A DNA stretch of 64,000 nt from Macrostomum hystrix (taxonomy: Eukaryota; Platyhelminthes; Macrostomidae), in the NCBI GenBank assembly GCA_950097015.1, contig CATNEN010000029.1:1990001-2054000 (forward strand). The letters are read 5' to 3'. The position numbers and the translations under genes are program-made. The notes under the pieces are model-generated. The model searched no databases and had not been told where the DNA came from. It saw only the letters and a list, made by a program, of their open reading frames with translations. Below are positions 57,091-64,000 of this stretch, piece by piece. Position 1 is the first letter of the stretch. Every line of letters starts with the position of its first letter.

Positions 57091-60060
57091 CTAACAAGCT
57101 CACTGTAACCCAAGCCTAATTACCTACAGAAATTTCAACTTGCTATAGTATAAGTGTACAATATTGAATTTCAAAATGAGTTTGGTCTTGTCTATGTAAA
57201 AAAACAAAAATGGACTACAATAGACCACAACAGATTACAATAGACTATAGTAGGACTGAAGTAGTTGACCAGCATTTCAGTGCCAGGAATTTCGGTGCCT
57301 AGTCTTGCTCTTTGGTACCATTTTGATGCATTTTGCCATTTTTGTTCCTATATAAAACATGATAAAACATATAAAACATAAAACTTAATTTAAGGCCTTC
57401 TTTGCACCCACATAAATAAATAAATAAACAAAAAACTGAAGATCATTTATTCATAAATAAAGCATTTTCAAATTCATTGAAGCAACATGTTTTGCAGGTT
57501 ATGTTAAAAGAACAGCATTGGATCTGCTTCCAATAAAAAGTTATACACATTTAAATGTGTAAAATGTGAAAAGTTCATGTCTTGCTATTTTTTGTGAAAA
57601 TCAGTCTGTAATAAAATGTCTTAGAAAGAAAGTTTTCCAAGAAACACATAGAAACTATGTACATGCACATAACACACTATTCAAAGCTTGCTACTGTATT
57701 AGTAGAACAATAGGAATTCCAACAGTTGTAAGCTATGAGCATTTGCAACTAAAATGGTTTGATGTATTAAAAAAACAAAATAATAAGACAGACAAATGGC
57801 TAGTAATGCATTGTAATATTATATAATGTATTTTGCTTTGTGTTTTTTTAACCAAATGCATTAAAAAGGCACAGAATAGCCTAGTACCAAAAAGCATAGG
57901 GACCAAAATGTTTAGCAACCACTAAAGCAGTAATTTTTTTACATTTTACAATATGGCTTAAAGAGCTCTGTTAATTTCTAGTAATATTCATTGTAATTTA
58001 ACCTTATTTCAAAAGGTTCCAATTTGTTCATCTGCCACTATCTTGTCTGCCAATAGACAAGTTGACTTTTTTTGTAGGCAAGTAAAATTCATGAGCAGAC
58101 AAGTTAGAAAACTTGGCCCGAATTGAAATTAAACACCTTGCTATCATGCCAGTGTATAGATGGAAGACCAGCAGTTATTTTAACTGTTTCAGTAAGTTTA
58201 ATAGTTTTGTATTGCACATACTTTTTATTCTGTGTGAAAGGAAATTTCAACTTGGCACTTCAACATACTACAGTTGTTAACAGAATAACAGACTGATTTC
58301 TTATTCTTTCATGCACTTTCATGCCTCTATGAAGATAGTAGATGGTTTTATTTTATTTTGTGCCATAGCAGGTAACTTTATTTTAATTGTCCTTATAATA
58401 AACAAGTTTGTTTGAAGTTACTTTTAAAGATTTGTTAATAGCAGACAAGATGGCTACAGACAAAAAGCCTAGACATCAATTTCTAAGACTTGAAAGTAAA
58501 ACGAAGTTATACAATTCTTAATAAAAAGTTTTAGATTATAAAAATTATTTGTTCATATAAATAGCAGCAGGCTATAGTTTCTTATTTAATCATTTTTTAT
58601 TTTTCATTTGGCTTACTTTGCACTGACATAAGTCTATGGCAGTTGTTAGATCATCTGAGTCTTAGTCTGATCATCTAATAGTCAATGTTTTTGTTTCTTT
58701 GTGCAAGTTTAACTTTTTTAAGAATAAACCATGCATAAAATCTTAAATTGCAGATATTTTATAAGGAAAATAATGACACAACACATACTGAGACAAAAAT
58801 TCACTATTGAGATTTCAGAATATCAACATATAAGTTCTGTGTTGCTGGGGGACATGAGTTCTTTGTTAATTTACTAAGGAATATTAGTTCAATGTTGCTA
58901 AGGAGCATAAGTTCTCTGCTGCTGAATGAGTGTTTACCAACCTGTTACCAGAAAAGGAGATGATGTTTGGGCCAACTTGAAGGGGGCTGATTGGCAGTCT
59001 TGGATACAAAAAGTCACAACTATTTACTTACTCTACCTAAAACTTTGATCTAACTCTAGGTCCTACAGAACAATATAGCTAGGCCCCTGGGGCTTACTGG
59101 GTAACAGATTGCAGATAAAAAACATTGCATCTACATATATGCTAACTTGATTGGGACCCTCAATATATTTTGTGCTTTTTAATCCATTGCAGTCAAGCTA
59201 GTTGCTTACACAGACTGTCAGAAGTACAAATTGAAACTAACTATTTCATAATTATGAGACAGTGGAAATATGAAAACAGGTAGAATAAAAAATCCAGTTA
59301 CAAAACCATTGAAGCTAAATTATGTTATTAAATTTATTGTTTTATTTACCTTATATTTGTGTGTACAAAAATGTTTAGCTAGCAGGGAAATTCAAGAAAT
59401 TCTTATTTGACAGACATTTTGAAAGACACTGAAATGTTAGGAGAAACATTGTTGGGGTAGCAATTATAGCTCCATGTCATCTAGTGTTGAAATTTTTTGC
59501 TATTCCTATTTTATTTTAGCACTTAGTTTTATTTCTAGAACGAATATTGTCACATAGCTTGTAAATCTGAAACAGCATAAAAGAAAACATAATCAATAAA
59601 CATAATAAATAAACATAATCAATAAACATAATCAATAAACATAATCAATAAACATAATCAATAAACATTCATCATTTCAGGTTTCTTTTTTTCCAGCTAG
59701 CAAATGCAATAATATACCAAATAGTCTACTAAGTAGATTTTATTGTTTTAAATGCAACCTTGATGTATTAAAAGAAATCTAACATATCTAATTTCAAAGA
59801 ATAGCCAATTTATAAAAGTTCTAATAAATTAAGTTTACCTAGTCAACTGGTTGCACAAGTTAATAAAGTACAAACAGATTAAATGAGGAAAGCGCAGCAG
59901 AGCAGCCTGGTCATTGTGAAACTAATTTTGTAAATAAATAATTAAAGAATATTCAGAAACAGACAACAGCATAGGCAGCAGGAGCAATTGTTGAAGCCGG
60001 CTCGGTGCAGGCTGCTGCTGGGCTAACTTCCGCTTAGCTGTTGAACTGCGCACCGCCAGT
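57091..60060. other. Gene-free AT-rich sequence upstream of the TAO kinase
   Basis: No family-like frame or RNA gene. It contains a 13-bp AT-rich array (listed) and a degenerate block of TAAGTTCT-TGTTGCT motifs at 58820-58935. The last about 150 bases are more GC-rich and probably hold the 5' UTR of the kinase gene; no TATA box was placed. Confidence 0.55.
59583..59668. repeat. 13-bp tandem repeat AATAAACATAATC
   Basis: About six copies, one shortened; AT-rich, no gene overlaps. Confidence 0.9.
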
Positions 60061-63000
60061 ATGGACGAGGCTTCCAAGCAATTATTCAGCCCAGTTGATC
60101 CAGAGACATTGTTCACGGATCTGTCCGAGATTGGCCATGGAAACTTTGGAGCTGTCTATCATGTAAGTGCTTTTTATCCATCCAGCGGACTAATCTAGCC
60201 AGCTATCCAGCTGTCTACTCATCTACCTTGCCATCTATCTAGCTGTCTACTCATCTACCTTGCCATCTATCTAGCTGTCTACTCATCTACCTTGCCATCT
60301 ATCTAGCTGTCTACTCATCTACCTTGCCATCTATCTAGCTGTCTACTTATCTCCCATCCCATCTATCTAGCTGTCTACTTATCTCCCATCCCATCTATCT
60401 AGCTGTCTACTTATCTACATTGCCATCTATCTAGCTGTCTACTTATCTACCTTGCCATCTATCTAGCTGTCTACTTATCTACCTTGCCATCTATCTAGCT
60501 GTCTACTTATCTACATTGCCATCTATCTAGCTGTCTACTCATCTACCTTGCCATCTATCTAGCTGTCTACTTATCTACCTTGCCATCTATCTAGCTGTCT
60601 ACTCATCTCCCATCCCATCTATCTAGCTGTCTACTTATCTACCTTGCCATCTATCTAGCTGTCTACTTATCTACATTGCCATCTATCTAGCTGTCTACTT
60701 ATCTACATTGCCATCTATCTAGCTGTCTACTTATCTACATTGCCATCTATCTAGCTGTCTACTTATCTACATTGCCATCTATCTAGCTGTCTACTTATCT
60801 ACATTGCCATCTATCTAGCTGTCTACTTATCTACCTTGCCATCTATCTAGCTGTCTACTCACTCATCTCCTGTCCCATCTATCTAGCTGTCTACTCACTC
60901 ATCTCCTGTCCCATCTATCTAGCTGTCTACTCATCTCCCATCCCATCTATCTAGCTGTCTACTTATCTACCTTGCCATATATCTAGCTGTCTACTTATCT
61001 ACCTTGCCATCTATCTAGTTGTCTACTCATCTCCTGTCCCATCTATCTAGCTGTCTACTCATCTCCCATCCCATCTATCTTGCTACCTACCTTCCTACCT
61101 ACCTACCTACCTACCTACATACCTACCTACCTGCCTACCTACCTACCTACCTACCTACATACCTACCTACCTACCTACCTACCTACCTACATACCTACCT
61201 ACCTACCTACCTACCTACATACCTACCTACCTACCTACCTACCTACCTACCTACCTACCTACCTACATACCTACTTACCTACCTACCTACCTACCTACCT
61301 ACCTACCTACCTACCTACCTATTTGTCATAGCTGAGAGATCTCCCAGTCCTTGTGCGTCCGGTTCTCTAACTCTGTCCTATCACTTCATCAATCAACACA
61401 CACAACGCACACACATTTCTGTCTGTTTCCAGGCAAAATACAAGAACAGCGGCGAGGTGGTGGCCATCAAGAAGATGTCCTTTGCTGGAAAGAATCGTGA
61501 CGAGGTAAGTAAATAAAAAATATTTCTCTATTTCATTCCGCATCACGCGATATGATTTGTATTTACTTGCCTCCGTATCTTGCTGAAATTCCTAAATAAC
61601 AGAAATTCGAAGACATCAAAAAGGAGGTTCAATTCATCAAGCAGCTTCGGCACGAAAACTGCGTGCGTTATATTTCCGCCCATCTGAACAACAACACGGC
61701 ATGGGTGAGTGTGAATATAATAGCTAGCTGTCAACTGACTCGAATGAATTTAGAACTTCTCAACACTCAACCTGTATAGACTCAATCTTCTACTCAACCT
61801 GTATAGGCTAAGACGAACTCAATCTTCTACTCTAGATGTATAGACTAAAACTTAAACAATTTTGACTCAATTTTATACTCAAGCTGTATAGGCTCAGATA
61901 GACTCAATCATGTACTCAATTTGTATAGGCTCAGATAGACTCAATAATGTACTCAAGCTGTATAGGCTCAGATAGACTCAATCATGTACTCAAGCTGTAT
62001 AGGCTCAGATAGACTCAATCATGTACTCAATCTGTATAGGCTCAGATAGACTCAATCATGTACTCAATCTGTATAGGCTCAGATAGACTCAATATTGTTC
62101 TCAAGCTGTATAGGCTCAGATAGACTCAATCATGTACTCAAGCTGTATAGGCTCAGATAGACTCAATATTGTTCTCAAGCTGTATAGGCTCAGATAGACT
62201 CAATATTGTTCTCAAGCTGTATAGGCTCAGATAGACTCAATATTGTTCTCAAGCTGTATAGGCTCAGATAGACTCAATATTGTTCTCAAGCTGTATAGGC
62301 TCAGATAGACTCAATCATGTACTCAATCTGTATAGGCTCAGATAGACTCAATCTTGTACTCAAGCTGTATAGGCTCTAATAGACTTAATCTCATGCTCAA
62401 AATGTATCTATGGGCTTAAAACATACCAACAATATGATGTTGAGCATACATTAAAATTGAGTTATTTAGAGCTCGCCACAGCTCGAGCATGTGATTGAAT
62501 CTATTAATTATTCATTATATCTGTGCTAACACACTTGTAAACCGCTTCATCCAGCTTGTGATGGAGTACTGCCTCGGCTCAGCATCCGACATCATCGAGG
62601 TGCTCAAGGCGCCACTTAAAGAGGTTGAGATAGCGTCCATCATTCATGGTGCATTGCGTGGCCTGGCCTATTTGCACAGCATGAACTGCATCCACCGTGA
62701 CCTCAAAGCTGGCAACATCCTACTGACTGAGGCTGGCTGCATCAAATTAGGCGACTTTGGCAGTGCTTCGCTAGCCTCCCCTGCTAACAGCTTCATCGGC
62801 ACGCCCTACTGGATGTCGCCGGAGCTCATCACCGCCATGGAAGACGGCGTCTATGACGGCAAAACCGACATGTGGTCTCTAGGTAAGTATAGAATTTGAA
62901 TTTAAGTCTTAATTCGACCGAAAATGGCAGTCTATATTAAAATCTCGATCGTGTACAATTCCAGTCTATTTAGATGTCTAGATCTGAAGTCTATTCAAAT

Positions 63001-64000
63001 GTCTAGATCTGAAGTCTATTCAGATGTCTAGATCTGATGTCTATTCAGGTGTCTAGATCTGATGTCTGTACAGATGTCTAGATATGGTGTCTATTTTAAT
63101 GTCTAGATATGGTGTCTATTTAGATGTCCAAGATCTGATGTCTAGATAATATTGCTATTCAGATGTCTAAATCTGATGTCTAGATCATATGCTATTCAGA
63201 TGTCTAGATCTGATGTCTAGATCATATGGCTATTCAGATGTCTAGATCTGATGTCTACATCATATGGCTTTTCAGATGTCTAGATCTGATGTCTAGATCA
63301 TATGGCTATTTAGATGTCTAGATACAAGCGGCAACTCAATTACCCCCCTCTCCAATCCACAGGCATCACCAGCATCGAACTTGCGGAAACCAAGCCGCCG
63401 CTGTTCCACATGAACGCCATGTCGGCCCTGTACCACATACCCCAGGACCCGCCGCCGCGCCTACAAGAGCCAGATCAGTGGAGTCGCGAGTTTTTTCATT
63501 TTGTCGAACGCTGCCTCCAGAGCGCCCCAGTTGATCGTATTAGCTCAGCTGACGGACTGTCGCATCCGTTTGTAACACGCGATAGGCCAAACAGCACCGT
63601 GTTAGATCTGATCTCGCGCAGTGTCCGCGCCGTACAAAGTTCCAATACGGCGCAGAATTTTCGACGCGGCAGAAAAATCCTCATTGGCGCCGGCTGCGGC
63701 GGCCCAGAAGTTGAATTGGACTCTGACAGCCTGGCCTCTGAGGATCTGCAGCTGCAGGAGGCCGAGGAGAATGGCTCACTTGGTTCCGCCGGTGCTGCCG
63801 GCTCGGAATCGCCAACAGCGACCGCCGCCGCGAAGCATCAGCGAGGCCCGTCTGGTATCTCAGCCGGCGCTGCGGCTTCCTCGCCGCCGCCTGGCGCCTC
63901 CACCGGCTATCCGTCCGCTATTCAGCAGCATCAGCAGTCGCTTCATCAACTGCCAGCTCAGTCTTCGTCGGCGGTTTCTTTGCCAGCGATGGCCGAGGCC
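60061..64000 (+). CDS. TAOK: TAO-family STE20 kinase (TAOK1-3-like), 5' part, cut by the window end
   Basis: Five exons: 60061-60162, 61433-61504, 61603-61704, 62555-62882 and 63363 to the window end (open, 414 residues so far). All junctions are GT-AG with matching phase (0, 0, 0, 1). TAO kinases are MAP3Ks for the p38/JNK and Hippo pathways and act on microtubules. Hallmarks: [17 protein letters not shown] (glycine loop, 25-30), [11 protein letters not shown] (catalytic Lys 47), [29 protein letters not shown] (HRD 139-141), [15 protein letters not shown] (DFG 159-161), GTPYWMSPE (usual APE replaced by SPE), [14 protein letters not shown] and [17 protein letters not shown] Ser/Ala/Gln-rich region follows from about residue 315. 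The long coiled-coil C-terminus expected for TAOKs lies beyond the window. The N-terminus is about 8 residues shorter than human TAOK1. Confidence 0.95.
60182..61080. repeat. 32-bp minisatellite in TAO kinase intron 1
   Basis: About 27 units of ATCTAGCTGTCTACTTATCT plus ACCTTGCCATCT, with ACTCATCTCCCATCCC variants, filling most of the 1,270-nt intron. It leads directly into a tetranucleotide run. Confidence 0.95.
61081..61322. repeat. (CTAC)n microsatellite in TAO kinase intron 1
   Basis: About 60 tetranucleotide units with rare ACAT and ACTT interruptions. Translation gives a meaningless PTYL-type frame that runs on into real exon 2. Confidence 0.95.
61755..62405. repeat. 37-bp minisatellite in TAO kinase intron 3
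   Basis: About 17 units of ACTCAAGCTGTATAGGCTCA plus GATAGACTCAATCATGT, with ATATTGTTCTC and CTTGTACTC variants. It is degenerate at both ends. Confidence 0.95.
62960..63330. repeat. Degenerate AGATGTCTAGATCTG repeat in TAO kinase intron 4
   Basis: Units of 18-20 bp (AGATGTCTAGATCTGATGTC) fuse in the second half into a longer unit of about 38 bp containing CTAGATCATATGGCTATTC. Many units hold BglII-like AGATCT palindromes. Confidence 0.9.

Noticed and set aside
61019-61516. 165-codon PTYL-rich frame
   Set aside because: Translation of minisatellite and (CTAC)n running into TAO kinase exon 2; only 61433-61504 is coding.

Overview
This is a stretch of animal (eukaryotic) nuclear DNA. All genes I can support are spliced with GT-AG introns, use the standard code and belong to metazoan or pan-eukaryotic families. 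An inhibitory Smad and a TAO kinase make it a metazoan. GC-rich coding exons in AT-rich flanks, small genes and a very high tandem-repeat load would suit a free-living flatworm such as Macrostomum or another spiralian, but that is only a guess; no sequence here fixes the taxon.

Layout from left to right. 1-6.6 kb is AT-rich and gene-free, with a 1.28-kb fold-back element (2143-3421) and a probable hAT-like end (3587). 7.66-19.83 kb is an inhibitory Smad (SMAD6/7-like) on the + strand: an MH1 exon, a 10.4-kb intron with several simple and tandem repeats, then an MH2 exon. 20.7-23.35 kb is repeat-rich: a 21-bp-like array, a minus-strand tRNA-derived SINE, a short inverted repeat and a 32-bp minisatellite that abuts the next gene. 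23.4-25.2 kb is MFAP1 (spliceosomal B-complex protein), whose only intron is mostly SINE. 25.86-27.5 kb is a 31-bp minisatellite. 27.75-29.08 kb is an ankyrin plus methyltransferase protein of the Rmt2 (arginine N5-methyltransferase) type. 31.3-32.3 kb (minus) is a secreted eight-cysteine protein. 33.1-45.5 kb is one huge 23-bp satellite array with higher-order structure. 46-50 kb holds three further arrays and a full-length SINE flanked by 51-bp direct repeats. 50.5-52.1 kb (minus) is a second secreted eight-cysteine protein, paralogous to the first. 54.67-57.08 kb is a decayed hAT transposon with terminal inverted repeats and an 8-bp target duplication. 60.06 kb to the window end is the 5' part of a TAO kinase gene, with a different minisatellite in three of its four visible introns.

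The genes do not form an evident pathway; they are independent neighbours (BMP/TGF-beta inhibition, splicing, protein methylation, secretion, stress/MAP-kinase signalling). The dominant theme is tandem repetition: summing spans, about one third of the window is minisatellite or satellite, with a different unit at nearly every site, often inside introns or touching a promoter. The most notable points are the 12-kb satellite whose invariant core GGAAGATTCG has the form of a two-pentamer heat-shock element, the intron minisatellite whose every unit carries a consensus 5' splice site, an Rmt2-type enzyme in an animal, and the SINE-filled MFAP1 intron.

Limits: exon borders were placed by eye from splice consensus, reading phase and remembered family sequence. 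No alignment, transcript evidence or repeat database was used.
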